Assembly (NCBI RefSeq): GCF_018320785.1
Contig: NC_054872.1
Span: 42,830,551 to 42,894,550, forward strand
Direction of reading: 5' to 3'
Source of the DNA: Cheilinus undulatus
Lineage: Eukaryota > Chordata > Actinopteri > Labriformes > Labridae
DNA: 64,000 nt
The notes under the pieces are model-generated. The model saw nothing but the letters and a program-made list of their open reading frames with translations, searched no databases and was not told where the DNA came from. Every line of letters begins with the position of its first letter. The stretch's first letter is position 1. Positions 1-11,622 of this stretch are shown piece after piece. The translations under genes were made by a program, and so were the position numbers.

Positions 1-505
1 AGCTCTATCATTCATCCTGAAAACCCAATGTAACTGGCACGAACACAAAACAAACATCTGTCTTTCATGTTGGCAGCAGTAGTAAATTTTCTGCCCAAAT
101 AAAGTAGTTAATCTTTCCTACAGGACACATTTGGCTGCAACGTAATTCATCCTCCCCTCAGACTAATTTATGAGGATTTTCACCAACCTTGTTTGATTAC
201 AAAAGAAAGAGGTAATGATCAACGACAGAGGAAACACCGTCATTATTTTAAAAACGTGTCTTATTGGGCTGGCAAAGGCATCTTTAAGTTTTTGTTTTTG
301 AGGTTTTCATGTGGATTACTGCTTTTTTCGGCATTTGTAATGACCAGTTCGTCACATTTCTGAATAAAAAATTTGGGATGGGAGTCAAGCGGAAGAAATA
401 CTCCATCAGTTCTGTCACTTCCACAAGCATGATTACATGAGACATTATTATGACTCAATGCCGGTGAAAGCCAGGACGAAAGCTGTTTTTTTGGGCTATC
501 TGGGG

Positions 506-1032
506 CAGTGGTGGGCAACTGGAGGCCCAGGGCCATGTGCAGCCTGCCTCCTCACTTAATGTGGCCTGCAAGTCGATTTAAAAAATCAAGGCATTGTTGA
601 AAACAAAATCAGGCTTGAAAACATGAAAAACAGAGGAATTTCTGTTATATCTTTGATTACTTGTATATTTTAAGTTATTATTATAAAATTAAAATAGAAG
701 ACATTAATATCCATAAATGTTGCTGATAAATCTTTTATATGCAGCATTGAATAATTTTGCATAAAAGAATAGCTATGTTAGAGGAATATACTGAAATAAC
801 CAGTATTAACAATGTATTGAACAAATAATGTTAATTCTGTGTAAAGCAGTTAAATTTAGTGTTACTATTTCTATTTGAGTTTCATAGTATAAATGTTTGG
901 CCCTTTCATTAAATTCTAGGTTATTATTATTGTTAACTTGAGAGCATCCTGCAATTTGTAAAGATTTTGCACTCTGGTGGTGAGGATAGAATTTATGTGG
1001 CCTCTGGATTTTTTTCAAACTTGTCATCTCTG
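506..1032. mobile_element. hAT-like non-autonomous DNA element, copy A
   Basis: The segment starts with CAGTGGTGGGCAACT and ends with a sequence whose reverse complement begins CAGAGATGACAAG, a pair resembling hAT termini. Both ends carry 'ggccacatg/gtggcc' motifs. A diverged relative lies at 42,976-43,500 and shares the 'tatctttgattac' interior and the 'tgtggcc' right end. No target-site duplication is convincing and no coding capacity is seen. The family assignment rests on the termini only. Confidence 0.5.
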
Positions 1033-1055
1033 ATTCTGTGATGAACTGCTTAGAC

Positions 1056-1734
1056 CAGCGCTACTCAATCCTGCTCAACCAAAGAGCCAAATTGTTGAAA
1101 AATGCCTTTGCAAGAGCAACAATCTAAATGATACAAGTGGCAAAAATTGTTTAAACTGGTAATAAGAAATAAGTAAAAGGTGGCAAAAATGGCAAAAAAG
1201 TGGCAAGAACTGGGTGAAAAAGGGGGAAAATGGGCATGCAATGAACTAAACTAGGTGAAAAGTGGCAAAAATGGGCGCAAAGTCACAAAAAAATGAATTA
1301 TGTGGTCAAAAAGCATTAAAAAATGGTTAAAATGTGACTAGAATGGGCAAAGCAGGATAAAAGTGGCTAAAGGTGATGAAAAAGGGCAAAAACTCGATAA
1401 AATTGGCAAAAATTGGTTAAAAGAAGTGATAAAAATGGGCTAAAAGCAGCAGAAATGGATTAAAATAGGCAGAAATCTAAAAAAAGGGGGGGCAAATAAG
1501 GGCAATGGAAATATACAGAGAAAAAAATGTTAATTAGTGAGGTTGACAATTAAGTCTGACCATTAAAACCTGCTGTATAAGCGTGGGAAATTACTGATAA
1601 ATGTGACTTCTGAGGTCAACGTTTTCATTTTTAAGGTTTTCTGGGGAATAATATTTGAAATTAAGACATATAAGAGCCACAAATCATCAAAAAGAGCCAC
1701 ATGTGGCTCAAGAGCCACTCTTTGAGTATCACTG
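1056..1734. mobile_element. hAT-type MITE with an 8-bp target-site duplication
   Basis: The left end reads CAGCGCTACTCAA and the right end, reverse complemented, reads CAGTGATACTCAA, which fits hAT terminal inverted repeats. It is flanked by GCTTAGAC (1,048-1,055) and GCTTAGAA (1,735-1,742), a 7/8 match to an 8-bp duplication, the size typical of hAT insertions. The interior from about 1,140 to 1,500 is a degenerate run of 'gtggcaaaaatgggc'-like units, and 'gagccac' motifs sit near the right end. No transposase is present, so it is non-autonomous. Confidence 0.75.
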
Positions 1735-1789
1735 GCTTAGAATCTGGAGAGAACAGGTCAAAGGTCAGTGGTTAAAAAGTCATGATCCT

Positions 1790-2290
1790 CAGGTTAGGTA
1801 AGATATGAGCCTATGCTGCTTCAGCACTTTGCTGTGTCAACTTTGGTCCTGCACTGCTCTGATGGCCATCCTCCAGGCCTGTGCCAAACCTTACACCCCA
1901 TCTCTCCAGGAATCCTCCCAGCCGCCCGCTCCACGACAAGTTGTCAACCCCAGTGTCTGGACAAGCCCACTGGGTCCTGGGCACCCAGTATGTGGTGAGC
2001 TGGATCAGGCTCAGGAAAGCATGCCAGGTGCTGCCGTTCCTGTATCAAGCAGCAGACTCTTCCCATCCCAGCCCTACTGAGCACGTCAGCATTAGATGCA
2101 TGTTCCCAAAATGCACCAAAGAGAAGTCCAGGAAGCCTCTGGCCATCAGTCAACGCCCAGGCCTCACAGGAGTATAGTAAGACCAGGAGGACCAAAGACT
2201 CTGGCTTTTGTCTGCATGCTCAGATACCCAGAACGCTGCACTTATTGCCTCATGATCGTCATGAGGAAATTTTCTGTAAAAGCGAGTGGT
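1790..2290 (-). pseudogene. RTE-type LINE fragment (3' part of the reverse-transcriptase ORF)
   Basis: Read on the minus strand, this stretch (richer in G+C than its surroundings) gives a decayed but recognisable end of an RTE/Rex3-like polyprotein. A 'VLLVLLYSCEAWALT' block is followed by 'RQHLACFPEPDPAHHIL' and a final 'CRTKVDTA' block, the order seen at the C-terminus of RTE-clade ORFs. Stops and frameshifts interrupt it. No intact ORF remains, so this is a dead 5'-truncated copy. Confidence 0.65.
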
Positions 2291-2339
2291 CAAGGTCTTT
2301 GGTACTTACATACATAAGTTGCTTCTAATCATGATAACT

Positions 2340-2480
2340 CAGAACACTGAGGGGTTTTCTTCAAGTTTTGTTTTGATGTCTTGTGAGCACAATATTTCAA
2401 GAATAGTTTGAGGGATATTTGTCAAACTTGACACACCTACCCTTAGACTCAAGTGAGAATTGATAAGACTTTGGATGGCA
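2340..2480 (+). repeat. Solo unit related to the 141-bp tandem array
   Basis: The order 'cttgtgagcacaatatttcaag', 'gagggatatttgtcaaactt', 'agactcaag' and 'gcagaggttc' matches one unit of the array at 3,640-4,990, lying about 1.2 kb upstream of it. It is diverged from the array units. Confidence 0.55.
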
Positions 2481-2499
2481 GAGGTTCTTATCTTTCACC

Positions 2500-3639
2500 A
2501 GTTTGATCCTGATACAGACAAGGAGCTCTGTAATCTTGTTTACTACCAATCATACGTCTACACTATGAAAGAAACAACATTTCTACCCATCACACTATCA
2601 CAAAACCACCTCAACCCTCTTGACTCACTGCTGAACTTTCCATTGTACCTCGTGGTGGCATTTTACCATCAGGCATCAGTTCTAGTTTAACATTTGATGG
2701 GACTAAATGATGGCAGTACAGAAAAAAAGACATGAAAGTGCACCCTCTGAGACATGTTTAGACTGATTGCACAAAATGCCAGTGGTAATGTGCTATATAA
2801 ATCAATGTGCATAACTCAGAATTCGGTTTGTATTGACTTTCATTGTTTTCACTTGGTAATGTGTTGCTAAATCGTCTTGGAATTTGATTTCTCTGTTGTA
2901 CATCGTGTACCAGCAACTCTGCTGCTGTAATGGTGTGTTCTCTCCTTTCAAGCCAGTTACTTATCATTCCATGCCTCTTTCTCTCCTCCAAATATGTACA
3001 AGACTTTTAATTTCACATGTTGATTGCCACTGGAGATATCACAGAATCCACATGAATTATACATCTTAAAATCAGCTTAAATCATGTCCTCATTTTTGAA
3101 GGAGAAAATGTCTCAGTCACTGAGTATGAGGATAAGAAATAAACAATGGGTTAGATGCAGGGTAAATCTGATTGCATGCATATCGCAATCATGTATAAAT
3201 TAATTGCAATTTAAACGTTACTCTTACGCTATGGGACTAAGCTGCTTGATTAATATGTCCGTTTAATAACAGGAAAACTTATGGGGATTATGTTTGAATG
3301 TTAAGCTTTCATCGTTTCATTAAAAGGCAACAGGCTATGTTTTTTTTTAGCGGTGAATGAAAATTCTGATTAAACTGACTTAGGCTTTGGAAATCTGACC
3401 ATTATGTACTGTCTGATAAAAAATGTATTAAGATTAGGCTATATTTATCTATTCTGATTTTCCAAGGTGCTCCACAAGGGTCAATCTCAGGACAACGGTT
3501 ATTTTCCTTAAATCATGACACCAAAGATAGTACCTAGTTTTTTCAGATGCTTCTTCTGTAGTTGATTGTTGTGAAAAAAAAGGTAGAGGGTAGGCTTAGA
3601 GTGGATATCATCAATTACAGAATCAACTTTTGATTGTTT
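2500..3639. other. Intergenic stretch without recognised feature
   Basis: AT-rich sequence with only short, uncoordinated ORFs on both strands. I see no splice-bounded coding segment, RNA gene or clear repeat. Confidence 0.5.
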
Positions 3640-4990
3640 TCATTCTTCCATTAATTTTTTTGAAACCAATATCCCTAGGATTCTTTCAGGGGTTTTCATT
3701 AACCAATGGCATAAATGTCCACTCTGATTCAAGGATGGAATAATTATATTTTGGGGAACGTCAGGTCAGCTCCATCAGGCCATTTGTTCAATCCCTTCTT
3801 GTGAACGCAATATCTTAAAAATAGTTTTCAAACTTTGCACAAATCTCCACTTTGACTTAAAGATAAAAGATTTGGATTTTGGAGGTCATAGGTCACAGTC
3901 ATCAGGTCTCGTGTTCATTTAAAGCACTTTGTGCTATATTGTCTTGTATGAAAAGTGCTATAGAAATAATGTTTAATTGATTTGTGCTTATGAACATGAC
4001 ATTTTCAAGTTGCTTTGAGGGGATTTCTTCAGACTTTGCACAAATGTCCATTCTGATTCAATCATGAACTTATTGTATCGTGAAGGTTGAAGGTCAAAGG
4101 CCAAAGGTCATTTGGCTTCAAGTTCCTCTTTGCTTGTGAACATGACATCTCCATGATGCTTTGAAGGACTTCTTCCAAATTGCTTGATGTCCACTCTGTT
4201 TGGATGAGCTGATTTGATTTTGGAGGTTGAAGGTCATGGACCAAGCCTATTGGACCTCACGTTTATCCCTTGCTTGTAAATGCATTATCTGAAAGATGCT
4301 TTGAGGGATCCTTCTCAAACTTCGCATATGTCCACTTTGACTCAAGGATGGCTTGATTGGATTTTAGAGGTCATAGGCCATGACAATCTGGCCTAGTGTT
4401 GATCCCCTTCGTTTGAAAGCAATGGCTCCAGATATCTTTCAAGGCTTTTCTTTAAATTTCACACGAATGTCCACTCCGGCTTAAGGGTAGATTGATTTGA
4501 TTTTGGAGGTCAAAGATCAAGGCTTTTGGGCCTCATGATCCTCCCTTGCTTGTGAATGCAATATCTCAAGGACATTTTTAGCTGTTTTCAGACCAGCTGT
4601 TTGTATGCCAGGGCACTAGGCCTCATGTTCATCCCTTGATTCTGCACATAAGATCTCTAAGATGCCTAGAGCGATTCCTTGCTTGCTTGTGAACATGACA
4701 TCTCAAGGATGCTTTGGGGGATTTTCTTCCAGCTTGGCATGAGTGTTCACTCTGACTCACTGATGAACTAATTAGACTTTGCAGGTTGAAGGTCAAAGGC
4801 CAAGGTCCCTTGGCTTCATGTTCCCCCTTTGCTTGTAAACACAGGACCTAAAGGACCCTTTAAGGGATTTTCCTCAAACCTTCCACAAATGTTCACTCTG
4901 ATTCCAGAATGAACTGATTCGATTTGGAAGTTTAGAGTCAAATATCAAGGCTATTGAGCCACATGTTCAACCCTTGTGCTGTGCTGTAAA
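3640..4990 (+). repeat. Tandem array of ~141-bp degenerate units
   Basis: The same ordered motifs recur: 'cttgtgaacatgacatct', 'gatgctttgagggatt', 'tgtccactctgactcaagg', 'gattttggaggt', 'aaggtca' and 'cctcatgttcatccc'. The 'gtcca' marker falls near 4,045, 4,186, 4,327 and 4,468, a period of about 141 bp; later units are spaced about 144 bp or partly deleted. Roughly eight to nine units are visible. The unit resembles a dispersed teleost repeat that is often found singly, so a tandem arrangement is less usual. Confidence 0.75.
3917..3985 (+). mobile_element. LINE 3'-end fragment inside the tandem array
   Basis: The 'aaagcactttgtgctatatt' and 'gaaaagtgctatagaaataa' blocks are the characteristic 3' tail of teleost L2-like LINEs. 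They interrupt one array unit. Confidence 0.55.
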
Positions 4991-7900
4991 ACATCAGAAC
5001 TTAGTTGCTTTTGGAAATCCTTGGTAAAATGCTTAAAAAATACATCTATACAGACTTATTTAAAACAAAAGGAGAAAGACAAACAATACAGGCGAATACG
5101 AGGTGAAACATTGTTTTATTATTCATGTTACATATTAGGTGTCAACGCAGAGTATACATGTACAAACATAATTTCTCCAAAAATACATCAAACTGAACTT
5201 GGACTTGACTACTAGTCAAAAAAAGAAAACTACCTCTCTCAAAATAAATGCTGTTCCTCAATGTTGATGTTTGTATTTCCTCCTAATTCTAATCTGCTTT
5301 AGTTCCAACTAGAGTACGACCTAGAACAAGCACTTGACGGGTAGAGACATACCATAGAAAACACACAAATACATTCATCACCATCGCCTAGAGAGATCGA
5401 CACACCTCTTCCTAATAAACTACAGTCAGATAGTCACTGAGGAGGATGGAAAATAGTGATTCAACATTGTTTCAGCGTCCTGAAATGTTTGCAAAAGTGC
5501 AGAAGACTTAAAAGAGAGGTTTGAAGAAAATCAGTTTTTCACCATGTGGTTGTAACAGTATGACCTCTGCATTTTTTCAACTAAAGCTGTGTTACAGTCT
5601 TAAGACAGAACTGTAAAAGTACACGTTGTGTAAGTTATACCCAACGTGTTGCTGAAATAAACCTCTGTATAAAATATAAACTCTGAACTTGCACCACAGT
5701 TTTCTAGATTTATGTAACCTGTTTTCACAAAGATAAAATTCGACTGCAGCACGTTACTTTTCTATACAAACACACCTTTGTCAGGCCGTAAATGGATGAG
5801 TTGTTTCAATGCAGTACCATTGAGATTGTAGACTTTAGGATGGTTTTACTCTAGAGTATACTGAAACATTTTAATGAGGAGTTTTGGTGTCTCCTTTGCT
5901 CCTTAACAAGGACAAATCATGCAAAACCCACTATTTAGGAGTTTTAGACATACAATTGGGTAATCAGCACATTAATCAACCCAAAAATGGTAAAATAAGC
6001 CAAACTAGTCCTTTGTTTGTAGTCCACAAAATCAATCCACTCAGAATCTGTATGCATTGACATTGAGTCAGTGTAATAATACCAGCCCCTCACCTGGTAT
6101 CTCCACCCAAAGCAATGGAAGCACACAACGATACTTGTGTTAGAACTCCCTCTCAAGAGAGGGCTGATTAGTGTTTAAAGAGACATATACTAATTGTTCA
6201 GAGAAAGGCTGGTTTATACAGGGTCAAAAACCTCCTCTGGTTTTCCTTATTACATTGTGATTAAAGCACAGCACAACCCTTTAATTTAGACCACAGAGGA
6301 CTGTGTTCAAGGGGGATAAGAGGTATGATTAATCACTTTTAAAACAGTGAATTTTAAAGTGTGAGCCACTGCACCCTGGTGGTCTGTGAAGGTAACACAG
6401 GTGAGTTTAAAGAACTCATATTTTTATTCCCTTTCTTCAGTTTAACATTTATACGGAGTCCCTGAAGCCCTAAAAGTGATATTTTAGTCCTGTGTGCACA
6501 AGTTAAATGATAGCCTGTGCACACAAGATAATTACATATATTGTATCCACAAGATAAGAACTTGTGTGCTCCAGATAATTAAAATGTGCACAAGAGATAT
6601 TAAACATTACCAAAAAGATCCACACAAAATGAAAGGTCCACATGGTGTCTTACAGATAATAAATTATGAGACAAGATAAGATTATGCACTTTTTGGGACC
6701 TCAGGGGCTACGTATGTTCGTTTGTTTCCTGTTTACTGGAGTGACAGCAAGATCGAAAAGTGAAAGATCATTGCCATGTTGCAGTAATCATCAATGTATG
6801 CCATCAACTGTGTGGCTTGTTCTTGGACAATGGCAAACTATCAAGGGGAAAGACCTTAAAGTCAGACAGAGACAGACTCTGATGTAGTATAAAACTAAAA
6901 ATATGTTGCAGGGATGTCTATGCATCTCGACTCAAACTAGTCGGCATCAGGACATAACAGACAATAAAAAATGTGTATAAGAATAAATAAATATGAATAT
7001 TAAAAAAAATGTGGATAAACCTGATCCTCATCACACACACAATTATATTAGGTAGATATGGTAATTTTTTCAGTTGGTAGGTTGTTATCAATAATGCAAT
7101 CCAGAATGTCCATTGGGTCAGGAAGTGGGGGAAAGCTGTTAGGACTTAGTGAGTATGGGGGGAAAGTTTGTGCTTCACAGCTCTAAATGGATCTCTAACC
7201 TGCAATTACCATCAACACATTTCTACAAACCTTGAGTATAATCCCTATACTTTACAAAAAGTGTTTTTTCCCACAATTAAGCTGATTTACCTGGCAAAGG
7301 GTGACAAGGGTCTAGAGAAGTCTTGTACAGAACTATGAGGCTAGCTGTGCCCATTTAATAAATAAAGAATTACTTGTTTTGTCACAAACGCGCTTCCAAT
7401 TGAAATGATGATGTGCTATCAACCAAATAAACTGACCATGTAAAGATGGTCTCAGGCTCATGAACAAGCCTGTTCTGTGAAATGGCTCTTGTGAGCCACT
7501 GAAGCTAGCTTTAGTTTGAGTGCAAGTTTCCTTTCCTCCATCCTTTGCTGTTATTCAACCCACAAGCAAAAATCCAAGCTGTTACCAAAAGGAGAATAAT
7601 TTTAGAGCCAAACAACCAGCTCTACTGAGCTGAGCCAAATGGTCTGGATCTCTTAAAAGACATGGATTTCCTGCCAAAACAAGCAAGGCTGGAGGTTGGT
7701 GACACTGGCATCAGCTGAGGAGACAGAGGTACGAGCTGAGTTTAATGTGCTAAAACATGGCAAACTCTAGTGAACCACAACAGACTGCTTTATGGAAACG
7801 GCCCATACCTAAACATAGTGTAAGACTGATCGTCCAGGTTTGTGACAAGTTTTTTTTTACTACTTGAATTTTCACTACTTTCAGGACACAAAAGTAGTTT

Positions 7901-9249
7901 AAGAAGAAAGTATGGTTAATTTTTTACCCTTTGGACACTTGGCATAGTTGGAAACAGCTCCAAACATGGCCTTTTTGGTAGCGTTTCTCTATGTAGAAAT
8001 AACTTCTTGCTCCACAGCAGCACACTGCTGCTTTGTAATGTCATCTGCAAAGGATCTATTACTGTGATGGAAAGGGACGTAACATACTCTGGCCAGACTG
8101 GTGTAACATCACATACAGACTTTCGATGAAATCCAATCTGGGATGGCAATTTCCGTAATCCATTATTGTAACCGGTTACAGTGATTAGGCTAAGCACGTT
8201 AACAGGAATGAGCATTCCTATGTGTTTGCTGTTATCATCAGCAAGGATAGTTATTTAACATTACTGTCATCAGAGATGCCATGAAATGAAAAGGAAAACC
8301 TTTGATGAACGTACACAACATGTATTAACTTAAATTTGCAACACTGAGGTAAAAGGTGGGCGGTACTGGAGTGGAAGATGGCTCGCATCTACACCACTGA
8401 GGGTACGCTATCAGCCACAACATCAGCTACAAGGTTATGGCATATATCACTGATTACTGCAGCTTGGCACTGCCACTTTTCAGTCTCTCACTGTTGTTGT
8501 TTGGTCCCTGCTTTTACAAGGGCCAACTCTGATACAAATATTTTTATTCATGGTGAAGATAAACACACTGGGGAATACTGAATGTTAGTTTGGTTGTTAA
8601 TATGATGTGTGATCAAAGGTTTTGAGAAAATTTCTAAGTTTTATATCGGCCTGCAGCGTTCTGACACAAAGCTGAACAGAGACTGGACCTTAGGCTGATA
8701 TGAATAACAAATAACATTCATAAAAAACAAAAACCCACCTTTTTTAAAATAATGTCCATTCTGTTGACTTCAAACAGACATTTTTATAACATACATTTCT
8801 TCTTTGTTGTTTGTTTGGAATGTACAGTAACATCACAGTCTGTTCTGATAATTAAAAAAGAAATAATACTGGGCCATGTGTACTCATGTATCCGTCATCC
8901 TTTGTAATTTACAGTTATTTGAACCCATCTCTTATGTTTGTTGACTGATTGGTCAACTCAGATCAGCTGACCAATCAGTAAGTACACCACCCATTTAGGC
9001 ACTATGCAACCACGTCAAAAAATAAAAATAAAGTTATTCGATCATAGCAATATATTGTGAATATATATTTCTATCTATAAAACAAAAGCCCTCTTGTGGC
9101 TCCTATTTCTAATACTTACAGTAGTCTAAATGTAAATCATGACAAAACATAATAAAACAAATAAGTAACGCCTGTAATAACATGTTTACAATCTCGTAAT
9201 AACATACTGTGATGAGAGGAAATATGAAAACTTCCAGAGGATTTGTTGA
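4991..9249. other. Intergenic region, no gene recognised
   Basis: About 4.2 kb of AT-rich sequence downstream of phf1. The ORFs here (for example 7,916-8,215 on the minus strand and 8,378-8,581 on the plus strand) lack domain signatures and splice context. The only structured item is the inverted repeat at 8,944-8,979. Confidence 0.5.
8944..8979. repeat. Perfect 12-bp inverted repeat with CCAAT cores
   Basis: Arms ACTGATTGGTCA (8,944-8,955) and TGACCAATCAGT (8,968-8,979) are exact reverse complements around a 12-nt loop. Each arm contains a CCAAT/ATTGG core. It may be a fold-back element or paired NF-Y-like sites; nothing nearby decides between them. Confidence 0.6.
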
Positions 9250-9351
9250 CTAACAGGTTGGTGTCTTGGAGTAGGTCAGACTGAAGTCACAGTGCTGCAA
9301 ATCAGTAGCCACCACCCAGTTTTCATCTTTTCCATTACTGAAGAGGGATTC
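9250..9351 (-). CDS. phf1: Candidate alternative 3'-terminal exon of phf1
   Basis: On the minus strand a TTTGTACAG acceptor precedes 33 open codons and a TAG stop. The reading frame starts in phase 0. That matches a GTGAGT donor inside the last coding exon (exon end 11,154, after the Glu-Asn of VEWEN). Splicing would swap the final Val-Ser-Leu-Tyr and stop for a 33-residue tail containing 'DENWVVATDLQHC'. After YLVEWEN this resembles the W-x-x-x-x-x-L half of a chromodomain. Caveats: the polypyrimidine tract is weak, no polyadenylation signal was found just downstream, and mammalian PCL proteins stop shortly after VEW. It could also be a chance ORF or an exon of another gene. Predicted protein with this exon: 583 residues. 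Confidence 0.45.
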   Translation of the reverse strand, partial: ESLFSNGKDENWVVATDLQHCDFSLTYSKTPTC

Positions 9352-10476
9352 CTGTACAAATCAAACCTATGGAGCGACTGAGCATCAGATGATTAAAAAA
9401 GAAAAACAAACAAAAGATGATAATGCTGTCTGCTATTGGCCACATAAAAGCTTGCTCATCTTTAAGGTTTTCATAAGAAATGCTGATAGACTAATAGCAC
9501 TACATTAAGAAATGGCAACAATTTGAATAGTTATGTTTCTCTACACTTACAGTCAAGTAATTTCAATAAAGCTAACCATTTGTTCAGGCAGGAGTGAGAG
9601 GTCATATCTCCAGCTGCTATCAGCTGACTGCCAGCTGTTTTAATGACTCGAACACTCAACAGATAGCTTGTTTTCTCAACGAGGCGGTTGATTTAAATAT
9701 GTCCTTTTCTCTGATCCCTGCTACACCAGTGCTCACACTGCAGTGCTGTCATGACAGCTTCACCTCCACCACTCAGCCTCCTCTTAAATCAAAAGCTTCT
9801 GTTGCACCCTCAAATTTACTTAAAAGCTGCTAATGAGTTAATTGCTGCCAAACTAAATTTAACTGAGCAGATATGCAATAACTCTAAATGCATTTATCTA
9901 TCTATTTATAGCACTGTGCCATAGATAAATTATATATACCAATTGTAGTAGTACGATATCAGATACGCCAATATACCAAACTAATTTTAGCCGATACCAA
10001 CATATTCATATAATTTTTCTTTTGACCAAGTGTCTCCTGTGCAAAGAGAGGCTGAGTCAGGTAGAGCTGAGAGAAGAGCTGGGAAGTAAACAATCTAGTA
10101 GTTGTTTATGTAAGAGGATCTGGTTGCAGACTTCTACAATGGGTGACCTCAACCATAGGACATGAAGTGACATACTGTACCCAGAATGACATACTGAGTT
10201 TACGGCTATTTTTCACAAAGGCAGAATTTTATGAGTACAAATCAAAAATTTACTGGCGGGGATAAATTTAAGTTTAACAAACCACAAACAAAAGAAAACC
10301 CAAAGAGGGTTGTGTTTAGGCACCTGAATCCTCAAGGTAAGGGTTAAGGTCATGGGGAGGGGGATAAAATTAAAAACAACACACCACAAACTAAGGAAAA
10401 ACCCAATAAGGGTTAGAATGTCGGAACATTATATAACTAAGCCCTCTATCAAGGTACATTATGTTGTAAATAACTT

Positions 10477-10482
10477 TTTATT
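10477..10482 (-). terminator. Possible phf1 polyadenylation signal
   Basis: The minus strand reads AATAAA here, about 660 nt after the exon-14 stop. It is the first canonical hexamer I find in the presumed 3' UTR. No transcript evidence is available. Confidence 0.35.
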
Positions 10483-11138
10483 TTAAAAAAGAAAGCAATA
10501 TGCCAGTGTAGTTTGTATTAATCTGTTTGCCAAATTATTCTTTCTAAAGGATGTAGTTCCATAGTGTCGTAAATCTGCTTTCTTTCAAAGAATTCTGTGA
10601 AGGGATTGATAATTCCAAAGAAATAGTTTTCACAGGAAATCCCATCCCTGCATTAAAGAGGCTAACAATTTAGGTCAAAAATTTCCTAAACTGACTTTTT
10701 AAAAACCCTGTAAAGAGGCTTTCATCACAGATTTGAGACCCTGAAACAAAATCTTCTTCAATAGGGATCTGCGGTCTTACTTTTATCTGTTGTGAGTTTC
10801 TCTGATTTGGAAAACGTTTAAAAAGCCAACCTGTTATGTAAAAATTATCAGGAAGTTTGAATATCTCCTCTCATCACTGTAAAACATGATAAATGCAAAA
10901 GGCATATTCCAAAGTTAACAGTACAAATATCAGAGAAACACTAGCAAAGAGGGACATTTAGTAACGAGTAGTGACCTATAGTGATGTTCAGTAGAGGTGA
11001 GACTATGAGAGAAACCTGGATTCATACGGATTTGTTTTTCTTTATGTCCTGCGTGTACTTTAAACACTGCCACATATTACAAACACAGTATTTCCTGTGG
11101 CCAAACAGTCATTGCGTCTCGTGTTGACTCAGTTCGTG

Positions 11139-11622
11139 TCAGTACAAACTCACGTTCTCCCACTCCACCAGGTACTGCACCTTCCCGTCAGGTGTGACAC
11201 GTCTTGCCAAAATCCGCACAGCCTCCCCTCCTCCCCAGCTCCTTGCCACTGTCCCTTCAGATCCCCCGACAGCCATACCTCCTCCTCCTCCTCCTCCTCC
11301 TCCTCCAACGCCACCTCCTCCCCCTCCTCCTCCTCCTCCGCCTACGCCTCCCCCTCCACCCATGCCGGCCTGGTAAGGATGCAGATCTCGTACGATGTGC
11401 GGCTCCAGCTGCTTTTGCCCTGTCTGGTGTTGGTGGTTATGTTGGTGGTTATGTTGGTGGTTGTGTTGGTGGTTGTGTTGATGGTTGTGTTGGTGGTTGT
11501 GTTGGTGGTTATGTTGGTGGTTATGTTGGTGGTTATGTTGGAGGTGGTGGTGATGGTGGCTGCCGTTGGAGTTGAGGGGGTATGGGAAGCAAGGGGGCGG
11601 TAATCTGCAGGAGTCCTCCACA
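11139..11622 (-). CDS. phf1: phf1 exon 14, low-complexity segment and chromo-like C-terminus
   Basis: A ttttttcccag acceptor, then 484 nt to a TGA at 11,141-11,139. The exon encodes a short Pro-rich part, a pentahistidine, nine HNHQ units (residues 423-458), a spacer, a 28-residue Gly/Val run (482-509), and finally [20 protein letters not shown] plus WENVSLY. The last block is the reversed-chromodomain-like end that in PCL proteins interacts with the PRC2 core. A GTGAGT lies within the last codons and may serve as an alternative donor to 9,351. Confidence 0.95.

Noticed and set aside
3640..4990. CRISPR-like or coding tandem repeat
   Set aside because: Units are about 141 bp without unique spacers, degenerate and full of stops; eukaryotic satellite-like repeat.
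11097..11603. Long plus-strand ORF of 168 codons and other-frame ORFs over the same place
   Set aside because: Shadow of phf1 exon 14. The proline/serine and valine-rich text arises from the CCT and 12-bp repeats read in wrong frames; the minus-strand frame joins in phase with exon 13 and ends in a conserved PCL motif.
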